NCBI RefSeq assembly: GCF_014930365.1
Contig: NZ_JABXWI010000006.1
Span: 434,001-498,000 of the forward strand
Source: Streptomyces caniscabiei
GTDB taxonomy: Bacteria > Actinomycetota > Actinomycetes > Streptomycetales > Streptomycetaceae
Direction: 5' to 3'
DNA length: 64,000 nt
In this document: positions 26,116 through 34,327 of the stretch, piece after piece
Numbering within the stretch: the stretch's first letter is position 1
Layout: each line of letters begins with the position of its first letter
Notes under the pieces: model-generated
What the model saw: only the letters and a program-made list of their open reading frames with translations
Database searches by the model: none
Told to the model about the DNA's origin: nothing
Program-made: the position numbers and the translations under genes

Positions 26116-26736
26116 ATGATGCCTGCAGCGCGGGAATCCTTGTTGGACGCCGCTTACGCGGCGCTGGTGCGTCGGCCGTGGTCGGCCGTGCGCATGGTGG
26201 ACGTCGCGGCGGTGGCCGGAGTGTCACGTCAGACGCTGTACAACGAGTTCGGCAGCAAGGACGGGCTCGCCCGGGCCCTGGTCCGCAGGGAGGCGGACGG
26301 CTATCTGGCGGGCGTCGAGCGGGCGCTGGCCACCCGCGTGGACTCCCGTGACCGGTTGGCCGCGACCGCCGAGTGGACCGTGGCCGCCTCCCGCAACAAC
26401 GCGTTGATTCGCGCCATGCTCACCGGCTGCTGGAGCGAGCGGCTGCCGTCACCGTCGCTCGCCGCGGTGCGTTCCTCCTCCGCGATACCCGCGCAGCGCC
26501 GCGCGGACGGACCGCTGCCCGCGCCCGCCGACTTCGTGGCCCTGGTGCGTGAGCGGGCCGTGTCCGTGCTGTCCGCGCCCGGCACCCCCAGGTCGGACAC
26601 GGCGGAACTCGCCCGGTCCTGTGAACTCGCGGTGCGGCTCGCCCTCTCGTGCGTCGCGGCGCCCCCGGTCGAGGGCGGGGTCACGGATCTCGTACGGACG
26701 GCGCTGCCCCGTCAGCTCAGCCGGACCCTCGGCTAG
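26116..26736 (+). CDS. TetR-family regulator
   Basis: 206 residues from ATG 26116 (AGGGAGG just upstream; ATG 26119 is equally possible). The N-terminal DNA-binding domain has ESLLDAAYAALVRRPWSAVRMVDVAAVAGVSRQTLYNEFGSKDGLARALV. The C-terminal ligand domain is generic. The convergent SMR transporter immediately downstream is a natural candidate target. Confidence 0.9.
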   Translation: MMPAARESLLDAAYAALVRRPWSAVRMVDVAAVAGVSRQTLYNEFGSKDGLARALVRREADGYLAGVERALATRVDSRDRLAATAEWTVAASRNNALIRAMLTGCWSERLPSPSLAAVRSSSAIPAQRRADGPLPAPADFVALVRERAVSVLSAPGTPRSDTAELARSCELAVRLALSCVAAPPVEGGVTDLVRTALPRQLSRTLG

Positions 26737-26737
26737 C

Positions 26738-26819
26738 CGACGCCGACGCCGACGCCGACGCTGGAGGCAGCGGGCAGCGGGCAGCGGGCAGCGGGCAGCG
26801 GGCAGCGGGCAGCGGGCAG
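26738..26819. repeat. Two adjacent microsatellite-like arrays
   Basis: Four perfect CGACGC hexamers (26738-26761) are followed by seven perfect GGCAGCG heptamers (26766-26814) plus five bases of an eighth. They lie in the gap after the tetR stop and before the SMR stop. Perfect copies suggest a recent, length-variable locus. Confidence 0.95.
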
Positions 26820-26842
26820 GCGTGCGGCAGGGGCGGGGTGAA

Positions 26843-27166
26843 CTAGTGGGCCGAGCCCGACAGTTGGAGTCCCACGACGCCCACGATCACCAGGCTGATC
26901 GAGACGATCTTCAACGTCGACACGATGTCGCCGAGGAAGATCATCCCGTAGATCGCGGTGCCGGCCGCGCCGATGCCCGTCCAGACGGCGTACGCGGGGC
27001 CGACGTCGAGCTTCTTCAGGGACAGGGTCAGCAGGCCGAAGCTGCCGAGGGCGAAGACGCAGAAGGCGACCGTGGGCCAGAGTCTGGTGAAGCCGTGCGA
27101 GAGTTTCAGACAGACGGCGAACCCGGTCTCCAGAAGCCCCGCCACGACCACCAGCAGCCACGCCAT
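26843..27166 (-). CDS. SMR-family transporter, SugE/Gdx-like
   Basis: 107 residues with four transmembrane helices, from ATG 27166. The conserved membrane glutamate is E13 (AGLLETGFAVCLK), and GPAYAVWTGIGAAGTAI is closer to the guanidinium-exporting SugE/Gdx subgroup than to EmrE-type drug pumps. It is a single gene, so it probably acts as a dual-topology homodimer. No guanidine riboswitch was seen upstream. The neighbouring TetR gene may regulate it. Confidence 0.88.
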   Translation of the reverse strand: MAWLLVVVAGLLETGFAVCLKLSHGFTRLWPTVAFCVFALGSFGLLTLSLKKLDVGPAYAVWTGIGAAGTAIYGMIFLGDIVSTLKIVSISLVIVGVVGLQLSGSAH

Positions 27167-27305
27167 GTCTCGTCCTCCCGTGTCCCACGTTCCGTGACCG
27201 CTTCGTCTGTTCTCGGCTGATCTCGTCTGGTCTGGGTCCGACTCGGTGCGATTATGCACTTACCGGGTGGACGGGGGCGCAAACAACGCGGAGGTCAGTG
27301 CGGAG

Positions 27306-28319
27306 TCAGTCGCCTTCCCGCCGTTCGCGCGTCGCGAGCAGCCTGCGCAGGGAGTAGAGCCGGGCCGGGTCCGCGTGTCCGTCCGCCACCCACTGGTCCA
27401 GCGCGCAGTCCTGCTCGTCGTGGCTGCACGCGCGCGGGCAGCCCTCCGTGCCCGGCACCAGGTCCGGGAAGGCGTTGATCACCCGGGACGGATCGATGTG
27501 CGCGAGACCGAAGGAACGCACGCCGGGGGTGTCCACGACCCAGCCGCCGTCCGAGTCCGCGAGGGGGAGGGCGAGTGCGGAGGTCGTGGTGTGCCGGCCG
27601 CGGCCGGTCACCGCGTTGACATGGCCCGTGGTGCGGCGCCGGTCCTCCGGGACGAGGGCGTTCACCAGAGTCGTCTTGCCGACGCCCGAGTGGCCGACGA
27701 ACGCGGTGACCTTGCCCGCGAGGTGTTCGCGGACGCGGTCGGCGGCGCCGCCCGTCTCCAGCTCGTCGCGGCTCGTCACGACGTACGGGATGTCGATGTC
27801 GCCGTAGAGCTCCAGGAGTTTGTCCGCGGAGGCCAGGTCCGACTTCGTCAGGACGAGGAGCGGGTCCAGACCGCCGTCGTAGGCCGCCACCAGGCAGCGG
27901 TCGATGAGGCGGGGGCGCGGCTCGGGGTCGGCGAGGGCGGTGACGATGGCGAGTTGGTCGGCGTTCGCGACGACGACGCGTTCGTAGGGGTCGTCGTCGT
28001 CGGCCGTGCGGCGCAGCACCGACGTGCGCTCGGTGATGCGGACGATCCGCGCGAGGGTGTCCTTCTTGCCGGAGAGGTCGCCCACGAGGGCCACGATGTC
28101 GCCGACGACCGCGGCCTTGCGGCCCAGTTCGCGGGCCTTCATCGCGAGGACGACGCGGTCCTCGACGAGACAGGTCAGCCGGCCCCGGTCGACCGTGAGG
28201 ACCAGGCCCTCGGCGGCGTCCTCGTGCTTCGGGCGGATGTTCGTCCGGGGACGGTTGCCCTTGCGGTTCGGGCGGCTGCGGATGTCGTCCTCGTCGGTGT
28301 GCTTGCCGTAACGGCGCAT
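27306..28319 (-). CDS. rsgA: Ribosome small-subunit GTPase RsgA
   Basis: 337 residues from ATG 28319. The GTPase is circularly permuted: an OB-fold, then NADQ...TKSDLA (G4), GHSGVGKTTLVNAL (G1), GRGRHTTT (G2) and DTPGVRSFGL (G3). A C-terminal zinc knuckle reads CPRACSHDEQDCAL. It functions in late 30S assembly. It lies 16 bp downstream of aroA on the same strand, so the two are probably co-transcribed. Confidence 0.95.
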   Translation of the reverse strand: MRRYGKHTDEDDIRSRPNRKGNRPRTNIRPKHEDAAEGLVLTVDRGRLTCLVEDRVVLAMKARELGRKAAVVGDIVALVGDLSGKKDTLARIVRITERTSVLRRTADDDDPYERVVVANADQLAIVTALADPEPRPRLIDRCLVAAYDGGLDPLLVLTKSDLASADKLLELYGDIDIPYVVTSRDELETGGAADRVREHLAGKVTAFVGHSGVGKTTLVNALVPEDRRRTTGHVNAVTGRGRHTTTSALALPLADSDGGWVVDTPGVRSFGLAHIDPSRVINAFPDLVPGTEGCPRACSHDEQDCALDQWVADGHADPARLYSLRRLLATRERREGD

Positions 28320-28335
28320 GATCCCGGTCCGCCCG

Positions 28336-29667
28336 TCAGTTCTTCCCGAGCATCCCGGTCCACAGGTCGGGGAAGTCCGGCAGTGTCTTGGCCGTCGTCT
28401 CCACGTTCTCGATCCGTACGCCCTCCACGGCCAGGCCGATGATCGCACCGGCGGTGGCCATGCGGTGGTCGTCGTAGGTGTGGAAGACACCGCCGTGCAG
28501 CGGGCGGGGGCGGATGTGGAGGCCGTCGGCGGTCTCGGTGACGTCGCCGCCGAGTTCGTTGATCTCCTTGGTGAGCGCGGCCAGGCGGTCCGTCTCGTGG
28601 AGGCGGAGGTGAGCGACGCCGCGCAGCGTGGAGGGGGAGTCGGCCAGGGCGGCGACCGCCGCGATGCCCGGGGTCAGCTCGCCCACCTCGCTCAGGTCCA
28701 CGTCGATGCCGTGGATCGCGCCGGAACCGGTGAACACCAGTCCGTACTCGGTCAGTTCGCAGGTACCGCCCATCTCCGTGAAGATCTCGCGGAGCTGGTC
28801 GCCGGGCTGCGTGGTGCGCGCGGGCCAGTCGGGGACGACGACCTTGCCGCCGGTCACCAGGGCCGCAGCCAGGAACGGCTGCGCGTTGGAGAGGTCCGGC
28901 TCGATCGTGAGGTCGCGGCCCAGCAGGGCGCCCGGCGTGACCCGCCAGACGTTGGGCTCGCCGCCCGACTCCGGGGTGTCCACCTGCGCGCCCACCGAGC
29001 GCAGCATGTCCACGGTCATCCGGATGTGGGGGAGGGAGGGCAGGGTCGCGCCGGTGTGGCGGACCTCGACGCCCTGGTTGAAGCGGGGGGCCGAGAGGAG
29101 GAGCGCCGAGACGAACTGCGACGACGAGGACGCGTCGATCGCCACCGGGCCGCCGTCGAGGGCGCCGCCGCCGTGGACCGTCAGGGGGAGCGCGCCCCGG
29201 CCGTCGTCGTCGATGCGGGCGCCGAGGGCGCGCAGGGCGTCGATCACGCCGTTCAGGGGGCGCTCGTAGGAGCGGGGGTCGCCGTCGAAGCGGACGGGGC
29301 CGTCCGCCAGGGCCGCCACCGGGGGGAGGAAGCGCATGACCGTGCCCGCGTTGCCGACGTCGACCGTGGCCGGGCCGTGCAGACCGGTGGGCAGGACGCG
29401 CCAGGCCTCGCCGGTGCCGCCCGCGCCGGAGGAACTGGAGGAGACGGTCTCCTCGATGCCGACGCCCATCGCGCGCAGGGCGTTCGCCATCAGGAGGGTG
29501 TCGCGGGAGCGCAGGGGGCGGCGCAGCCAGCCGGGTTCGCTGGCGAGGGCGGCGAGGACGAGGGCGCGGTTGGTGACCGATTTGGACCCCGGGACGTGGA
29601 CCGTCGCGTCGACGGCTCCGCTCGCGGTGGGGGCGGGCCAGAGGGCGGGCTGTGCGTTCAGGGCCAT
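28336..29667 (-). CDS. aroA: 3-phosphoshikimate 1-carboxyvinyltransferase (EPSP synthase)
   Basis: 443 residues. It makes EPSP in the shikimate pathway. Motifs are PGSKSVTNRALVLAALA near residue 26, GNAGTVMRFLPP at about 105-116, SSQFVSALLL, LRLHETDRLAALTKE and YDDHRMATAG. A Ser/Gly-rich insert lies at about residues 76-85. It starts at ATG 29667 and leads the aroA-rsgA pair. Confidence 0.96.
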   Translation of the reverse strand: MALNAQPALWPAPTASGAVDATVHVPGSKSVTNRALVLAALASEPGWLRRPLRSRDTLLMANALRAMGVGIEETVSSSSSGAGGTGEAWRVLPTGLHGPATVDVGNAGTVMRFLPPVAALADGPVRFDGDPRSYERPLNGVIDALRALGARIDDDGRGALPLTVHGGGALDGGPVAIDASSSSQFVSALLLSAPRFNQGVEVRHTGATLPSLPHIRMTVDMLRSVGAQVDTPESGGEPNVWRVTPGALLGRDLTIEPDLSNAQPFLAAALVTGGKVVVPDWPARTTQPGDQLREIFTEMGGTCELTEYGLVFTGSGAIHGIDVDLSEVGELTPGIAAVAALADSPSTLRGVAHLRLHETDRLAALTKEINELGGDVTETADGLHIRPRPLHGGVFHTYDDHRMATAGAIIGLAVEGVRIENVETTAKTLPDFPDLWTGMLGKN

Positions 29668-29802
29668 GCGGCCACTTTAGTAGGGGTTCGCCCGAGGGGG
29701 TGCCTCGTGATCGCCGTGGGCGGCTGAGGGTTCGGCGGGAGTTCTCGCGCGGTCCCGCGTGCCCTTTGACGGGCGCCCCGCGGGGCCTCGGCTCCAGGGC
29801 GC

Positions 29803-30522
29803 TCAGAGGTTCAGCAGCCAGCGTCCGCCGCCCGTCAGGGCGCACAGGGACACCACGTGGAACATCACCAGCCACACCGTCGCCGGGAGGTGGGTCAGCC
29901 GGGAGAGCTGGTCGGCGTCGGAGTCGCCGGCGCCTCCCCGGCGGCGCTTCGCCTGGAGCTCGAAGGCCGGGCGGACGCCTCCCAGCAGCAGGAACCAGAC
30001 CACCGCGTAGGCGAAGGCGGCCTGGACCTGGGGGCCCGCCAGCCAGGAGACGACGAAGGTGCCGCCGGTGACGAGGACCGTCAGGGCGCCGTAGGCGTTG
30101 CGGATCATGACCAGCATGGCGACCAGCAGGATCGTGGCGAGCCAGAGGAGGAGGGTGATGCGCCCGGAGCCGAGGAGTGCGGCGCCGCCGAGGCCGAGGA
30201 GCGGGGGAGCCGTGTAGCCGGCGGCGGCGGTGAGGATCATGCCGAGGCCGGTGGGCTTGCCGCGGCTGACCGTGAGGCCGCTGGTGTCGGAGTGCAGTCG
30301 GATGCCGGTGAGGGTGCGGCCGGTGAGCAGCGCGATCAGTCCGTGTCCGCCCTCGTGCGCGATGGTGATGGCGTTGCGCGAGAGCCGCCAGACGCCGTGC
30401 GGGACGATCGCCGCGAGCGCGGCGACCGCGGTGGCTATGACGACCCACAGGTCGGGATCGGGCTGGGTGCCGAAGACTTCGTCCCACAGGCTGGCCAGCG
30501 AGGTGGCTGCGGTGCTTTCCAT
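29803..30522 (-). CDS. M50B-type membrane metallopeptidase
   Basis: 239 residues from ATG 30522 (GAGGAG upstream). Six or so transmembrane helices. The zinc motif H56-E57-G-G-H60 lies inside a hydrophobic helix (AITIAHEGGHGLIALLTGR), as in site-2-type proteases. No PDZ domain. The 135 bp to aroA hold no gene. The natural substrate is unknown. Confidence 0.88.
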   Translation of the reverse strand: MESTAATSLASLWDEVFGTQPDPDLWVVIATAVAALAAIVPHGVWRLSRNAITIAHEGGHGLIALLTGRTLTGIRLHSDTSGLTVSRGKPTGLGMILTAAAGYTAPPLLGLGGAALLGSGRITLLLWLATILLVAMLVMIRNAYGALTVLVTGGTFVVSWLAGPQVQAAFAYAVVWFLLLGGVRPAFELQAKRRRGGAGDSDADQLSRLTHLPATVWLVMFHVVSLCALTGGGRWLLNL

Positions 30523-30623
30523 GTTCTGCGGTGGCTCCTCGGGGTCGCGATCGACGCGGGCGCGTGGCGCCATTGTCGGGGGGCGGTGGTCGGGTGACGG
30601 GTCGGCCTGGCAGTGTGGCAGTC

Positions 30624-31439
30624 ATGTGCGGACGGTATGCGTCGAGTCGTAGGCCCGAGGATCTCGCAGGAGTCTTTGAGATCGAGAAGTGGGAGCCGGA
30701 GGAGACCCTGGAGCCGGATTACAACGTGGCTCCCACCAAGGAGGTCTACGCGGTCCTCGACCGCCCTCTGAAGGACGCCGACGACAAGCGGCCGGTTCGC
30801 CAGCTGCGGAAGCTGAAGTGGGGACTGGTCCCCTCCTGGTCCAAGAACCCCGAGGGCGCCGCGCGGATGATCAACGCCCGCGCGGAGACCGTGCACGAGA
30901 AGCCGTCGTACCGCCGCGCCTTCGCCACCCGGCGGTGCATCCTGCCCGCCGACGGCTACTTCGAGTGGGTCACCGGCCAGGGGGAGCGGGAGCTGGAGGT
31001 GGAGGGCAAGAAGAAGCGGCCGCGCAAGCAGCCCTACTTCGTGCTCCCGGCCGACGGCTCCGTCTTCGCGATGGCCGGCCTGTACGAGTTCTGGCGGGAC
31101 AGGACGCTGCCCGACGACCATCCGCAGGCCTGGTGGGCGACCTGCTCGGTGATCACGACGGAGGCCGAGACGAGCCCGCTGGCGGTGGCACCGGCGGACG
31201 GCCCGCACGCGTTGGCCGACATCCACCCCCGGATGCCGCTGATGCTGACGCCGGACCGCTGGGACAGCTGGCTCGACCCGGCGCGCACGGACCTCGACGA
31301 CCTGCGCGGGCTGCTCGACCCGCCGCCCGCCGGGCTGATGCGCGCCTACCCCGTCTCCACGGCCGTCAGCAACGTCCGCAACAACGGCCCGGAGCTGCTG
31401 AAGGAGCTGGAGGGGCCCGAGGAGGGCACACTCTTCTGA
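30624..31439 (+). CDS. SRAP-family protein (HMCES/YedK type)
   Basis: 271 residues from ATG 30624. Cys2 after the initiator Met (MCGRY) is the catalytic residue that crosslinks to abasic sites in single-stranded DNA. INARAETVHEKPSYRRAF and CILPADGYFEW supply the conserved Asn/Glu, and the histidine is in DIHPRMPLML. It protects abasic sites in DNA. The next gene starts 1 bp after its stop. Confidence 0.94.
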   Translation: MCGRYASSRRPEDLAGVFEIEKWEPEETLEPDYNVAPTKEVYAVLDRPLKDADDKRPVRQLRKLKWGLVPSWSKNPEGAARMINARAETVHEKPSYRRAFATRRCILPADGYFEWVTGQGERELEVEGKKKRPRKQPYFVLPADGSVFAMAGLYEFWRDRTLPDDHPQAWWATCSVITTEAETSPLAVAPADGPHALADIHPRMPLMLTPDRWDSWLDPARTDLDDLRGLLDPPPAGLMRAYPVSTAVSNVRNNGPELLKELEGPEEGTLF

Positions 31440-31440
31440 C

Positions 31441-32088
31441 GTGACCGAGAACGAGGCAGCAGCGCGGGAAGAGATCGACACCGAGGCCGGCACGGGCCGC
31501 GTCAGCTGGTACGAGGCCGAGGACCCGGCCTTCGTGCTCGCCGTCGGCCATGGCGCCGGCGGCGGCATCGAGGCCCGTGATCTGCGGGCCCTCGCCGCCG
31601 TGCTCCCCGCGCACGGGGTGACCGTCGCCCTGGTGGAACAGCCGTGGCGGGTGGCTGGGAAGAAGCTCGCGCCCGCGCCCGGAACGCTGGACGTGGGCTG
31701 GCGGGGACTGTGGCCCGCGCTGGCGAAGCCGGGACTGCCGGTGATCGCGGGCGGCCGGAGCGCCGGGGCCCGGGTGGCCTGCCGCACGGCCACGGAGCTG
31801 GGCGCGGCGGCCGTACTGGCGCTGAGCTTTCCGCTGCATCCGCCGGGCAGGCCGGAGAAGTCCCGGGCCGACGAGCTGCTCGGGGCGGGGGTGCCCACCC
31901 TCGTGGTCCAGGGCGGCAACGATCCGTTCGGCAGGCCGGAGGAGTTCCCGGAGGGCGCGTACGGGCTCGTGGAGGTGCCGTACGGGGATCACGGGTTCGC
32001 CGTGCCGAAGCGGGCGCCCCTCGGGCAGGACGAGGCGCTGACGGTGATCACGGACGGTGTCGTGGAGTGGATCGCGTCACTTGGATGA
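31441..32088 (+). CDS. Alpha/beta hydrolase (TEX30/KANL3-like)
   Basis: 215 residues from GTG 31441. An alpha/beta fold with the oxyanion-type VGHGAGGG, nucleophile elbow GGRSAGA and a late YGDHGFAVP histidine. The acid is probably the Asp in QGGNDPFG. Its substrate is unknown. It forms an operon with the SRAP gene, and the sigR promoter begins 19 bp after its stop. Confidence 0.88.
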   Translation: MTENEAAAREEIDTEAGTGRVSWYEAEDPAFVLAVGHGAGGGIEARDLRALAAVLPAHGVTVALVEQPWRVAGKKLAPAPGTLDVGWRGLWPALAKPGLPVIAGGRSAGARVACRTATELGAAAVLALSFPLHPPGRPEKSRADELLGAGVPTLVVQGGNDPFGRPEEFPEGAYGLVEVPYGDHGFAVPKRAPLGQDEALTVITDGVVEWIASLG

Positions 32089-32106
32089 CCCGTCCGGCGG
32101 TGGGCG

Positions 32107-32132
32107 GGAATGCGGAGCGGCGGACCTTGGTT
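32107..32132 (+). promoter_or_regulatory. Sigma-R-dependent promoter (sigRp2-like)
   Basis: GGAAT (32107-32111), exactly 18 bp, GTT (32130-32132). This matches the sigma-R consensus and the known autoregulatory sigRp2 position upstream of the long sigR form. Confidence 0.85.
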
Positions 32133-32191
32133 GTGCGGATCAGACAGCGCGAAAGATGGCGCTGACCGCCGTACGAGAGGAAGTCCGCCGC

Positions 32192-32356
32192 ATGGGTTCG
32201 ACCTATTGCCCGAGCCGTAGCAGCCGCGCTGACCTGGACTGGACGGTGCTGCACGCGGCCAAGAGCGGGCCTGTTCGGGCGGCGGCGGGCATGGATCGTC
32301 GTCTATCCTCCGATTCTGGTGGTACCGGTTTCGGTATCGCACAGACGCTGGAGGAG
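32192..32356 (+). other. Alternative 55-residue N-terminal extension of SigR (sigma-R')
   Basis: The sigR frame stays open upstream to ATG 32192, preceded by AGAGGAAG about 13-20 nt before. It adds exactly 55 residues (MGSTYCPSRSS...TLEE) before the usual GTG 32357. In S. coelicolor a 55-residue extended, rapidly degraded sigma-R' is made from the sigma-R-dependent transcript. The length agreement supports the same feedback here. Confidence 0.75.
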
Positions 32357-33028
32357 GTGGGTCCGGTCACTGGGACCGACGCAGGGACCGAACGGGGCCA
32401 GGCGGAGCAGCCCGAGGGCACCGAGACCGCCGCGGAGCGCAGCGCCCGGTTCGAGCGGGATGCTCTGGAATTCCTCGACCAGATGTACTCGGCCGCGCTG
32501 CGCATGACGCGTAACCCGGCCGACGCCGAGGACCTGGTGCAGGAGACGTACGCGAAGGCGTACGCGTCCTTCCACCAGTTCCGTGAGGGCACCAACCTGA
32601 AGGCCTGGCTGTACCGCATCCTCACGAACACCTTCATCAACTCGTACCGCAAGAAGCAGCGCGAACCCCAGCGCAGCGCGGCCGAGGAGATCGAGGACTG
32701 GCAGCTGGCGCGCGCCGAGTCGCACATGTCGACAGGCCTGCGTTCGGCCGAGTCGCAGGCGCTCGATCACCTGCCCGACTCGGATGTGAAGGCGGCGCTG
32801 CAGGCGATCCCCGAGGAGTTCCGCATCGCGGTGTATCTCGCCGATGTCGAGGGCTTTGCGTACAAGGAGATCGCCGACATCATGGGGACACCCATCGGTA
32901 CGGTGATGTCCCGGCTGCACCGGGGCCGTCGTCAACTGCGCGGCATGCTCGAGGACTACGCGCGTGACCGCGGGCTGGTTCCGGCCGGCGCCGGGGAGTC
33001 GAACGAAGCGAAAGGCTCGGGCTCATGA
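32357..33028 (+). CDS. sigR: ECF sigma factor SigR (thiol-oxidative stress)
   Basis: 223 residues from GTG 32357. Region 2 runs ALRMTRNPADAEDLVQETYAKAYASFHQFREGTNLKAWLYRILTNTFINSYRKK, and region 4 has IPEEFRIAVYLADVEGFAYKEIADIMGTPIGTVMSRLHRGRRQLRG. It directs the thioredoxin/mycothiol regulon when RsrA is oxidised. The stop (33026-33028) overlaps the rsrA ATG (ATGA), so sigma and anti-sigma are made in balance. A sigma-R promoter and the long alternative form lie upstream. Confidence 0.97.
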   Translation: MGPVTGTDAGTERGQAEQPEGTETAAERSARFERDALEFLDQMYSAALRMTRNPADAEDLVQETYAKAYASFHQFREGTNLKAWLYRILTNTFINSYRKKQREPQRSAAEEIEDWQLARAESHMSTGLRSAESQALDHLPDSDVKAALQAIPEEFRIAVYLADVEGFAYKEIADIMGTPIGTVMSRLHRGRRQLRGMLEDYARDRGLVPAGAGESNEAKGSGS

Positions 33029-33336
33029 GCTGCGGAGAGCCGCATGAGACGGATTGCAGCGAAATCCTCGATCATCTCTACGAGTTCCTCGACCGGGAGA
33101 TGCCCGACGCCGACTGCACCAAGTTCGAGCACCACTTCGAGGAGTGCTCGCCCTGCCTGGAGAAGTACGGGCTCGAACAGGCCGTCAAGAAGCTGGTCAA
33201 GCGGTGCTGTGGGCAGGACGACGTGCCCACCGATCTGCGCGCCAAGGTGATGGGCCGGATCGATCTGGTCCGATCGGGACAGACCGTTCCCGAGCATGAT
33301 GTGACGGCTTCGCCGGTCACACCACAGGAGAGCTGA
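33025..33336 (+). CDS. rsrA: Zinc-binding anti-sigma factor RsrA
   Basis: 103 residues. Cysteines 3, 11, 31, 41, 44, 61 and 62 and H37 are at the positions known from S. coelicolor RsrA, including the ZAS motif H37-x3-C41-x2-C44. Oxidation to a C11-C44 (or related) disulfide releases zinc and SigR. It is coupled to sigR by ATGA. A long hairpin follows. Confidence 0.97.
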   Translation: MSCGEPHETDCSEILDHLYEFLDREMPDADCTKFEHHFEECSPCLEKYGLEQAVKKLVKRCCGQDDVPTDLRAKVMGRIDLVRSGQTVPEHDVTASPVTPQES

Positions 33337-33344
33337 ACCGTCCA

Positions 33345-33394
33345 CTGAGCCCGTTCCGTGAACGGCCGTCCGGCCGCCCACGGAACGGGCTCAG
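33345..33394 (+). terminator. Terminator of sigR-rsrA
   Basis: A perfect 16 bp stem (33345-33360 with 33379-33394) whose 18 nt loop holds a CGGCCG-tc-CGGCCG mini-hairpin. Confidence 0.85.
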
Positions 33395-33424
33395 TCGTGT
33401 GCGGAACGCGGTGGGGGAACGGGC

Positions 33425-33790
33425 TCAGACCTCGAGGCCGTTCTCGATGCGCTTCAGGCCGTGCCGCGCAAGCGCCAGGTTGCTGCGGGAGCGGTCCAGC
33501 GCCAGATAGAGGAAGAGCGATCCCTTGCTGCTGCTCAGCGGGCGGATCAGGTGGTACTGCCGGCCCAGGGTGATCAGGATGTCCTCGATCACGTCGTCCA
33601 TGTCCAGCGAGGCCAGCGTGCGCATCTTGGAGCGCACCACCTCGGTGTTTCCGGCCGCCGCGAGTTCGAGGTCGAGGTGCTGCCCGCCACCGAGGGCGCC
33701 GAGCGACATGCCGCTCTCGTAGTCGACCAGCGCGACACCGACCGCACCGTCGAGGGCCATGGCTTCCTTGAGTGCCGTCTCGATGTTCAT
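33425..33790 (-). CDS. Roadblock/LC7 domain protein A
   Basis: 121 residues from ATG 33790. A full Roadblock/LC7 fold: an N-terminal helix (NIETALKEAMALDG), VGVALVDYESGMSLGALGG, a central helix and LGRQYHLIRPLSSSKGSLFLYLALDRSRSNLALAR. Such proteins pair with small Ras-like GTPases (MglA) or serve as GAP or scaffold subunits. Here no GTPase is adjacent. It faces the cluster of Roadblock-like and DUF4388 genes from a shared 150 bp promoter region. Confidence 0.88.
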   Translation of the reverse strand: MNIETALKEAMALDGAVGVALVDYESGMSLGALGGGQHLDLELAAAGNTEVVRSKMRTLASLDMDDVIEDILITLGRQYHLIRPLSSSKGSLFLYLALDRSRSNLALARHGLKRIENGLEV

Positions 33791-33821
33791 TTGCTGCCCC
33801 AATTCCTCAGTGCTGCTGACC

Positions 33822-33871
33822 GGTCACTGTCCGGCCAACTACGATCGACACGAGTGACCCCAGCGGTCACA
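33822..33871. promoter_or_regulatory. Three GGTCACT/AGTGACC-type half-sites between divergent Roadblock genes
   Basis: GGTCACT (33822-33828), AGTGACC (33853-33859) and GGTCACA (33865-33871). The last two form an inverted repeat with a 5 bp gap. AGTGAC/GTCACT palindromes with variable spacing are the type bound by the developmental regulator BldD, so control by BldD is a candidate explanation only. Confidence 0.4.
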
Positions 33872-33943
33872 AACATCAACTTTGCTGTGGCTTACGGAAG
33901 TTGGCGTTCAAAGTACTGTGCGGCGCGTCAACATGGAGGGCGA

Positions 33944-34327
33944 ATGGGGGGACTTGAGGAAAGGAAGCCCGCGCTCCAGGCCTCCCTGGACCGACTTCTC
34001 GACTCTCCCGGTGTCACCGGCCTCGCCTTGATCGACGCGGTCACGGGACTCACCTACGCCGTCGCGGGCGACGCCGCCCAGGCTGGTACGGGGGCGGAGT
34101 GCTCGGATCTCGCCACCCTCATCTCCGACCGGCTCGGCGCGGCCGGGGCCGAGGGCGAGCTGGAGAGCGTGGTCATGACCAGCAGGCGACGCCATCATGT
34201 ACTGCTCTCCGTGGACCGGTCGGCCGGTGACCCGCTGCTGCTCGCGGCCGGACTCGACCGCGACCGGGCGAACGTGGCGCTGGCACTGCGCAGCCTGGGC
34301 GACCGGGCGCGCGAGGTGCTGGCGTGA
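33944..34327 (+). CDS. Roadblock/LC7-like protein B
   Basis: 127 residues from ATG 33944 (GGAGGG just upstream). The layout is Roadblock-like: an initial helix, TGLALIDAVTGLTYAVAGD, a helix with SDLATLISDRLG, LESVVMTSRRRHHVLLSVD and a terminal helix. Sequence similarity to protein A is weak, so it is likely a heterotypic partner. The stop overlaps the DUF4388 start by 4 bp (GTGA). Confidence 0.8.
   Translation: MGGLEERKPALQASLDRLLDSPGVTGLALIDAVTGLTYAVAGDAAQAGTGAECSDLATLISDRLGAAGAEGELESVVMTSRRRHHVLLSVDRSAGDPLLLAAGLDRDRANVALALRSLGDRAREVLA

Noticed and set aside
32260..32310. Vegetative sigR promoter (p1-like, TATCCT near 32304)
   Set aside because: No -35 element at acceptable spacing could be seen.
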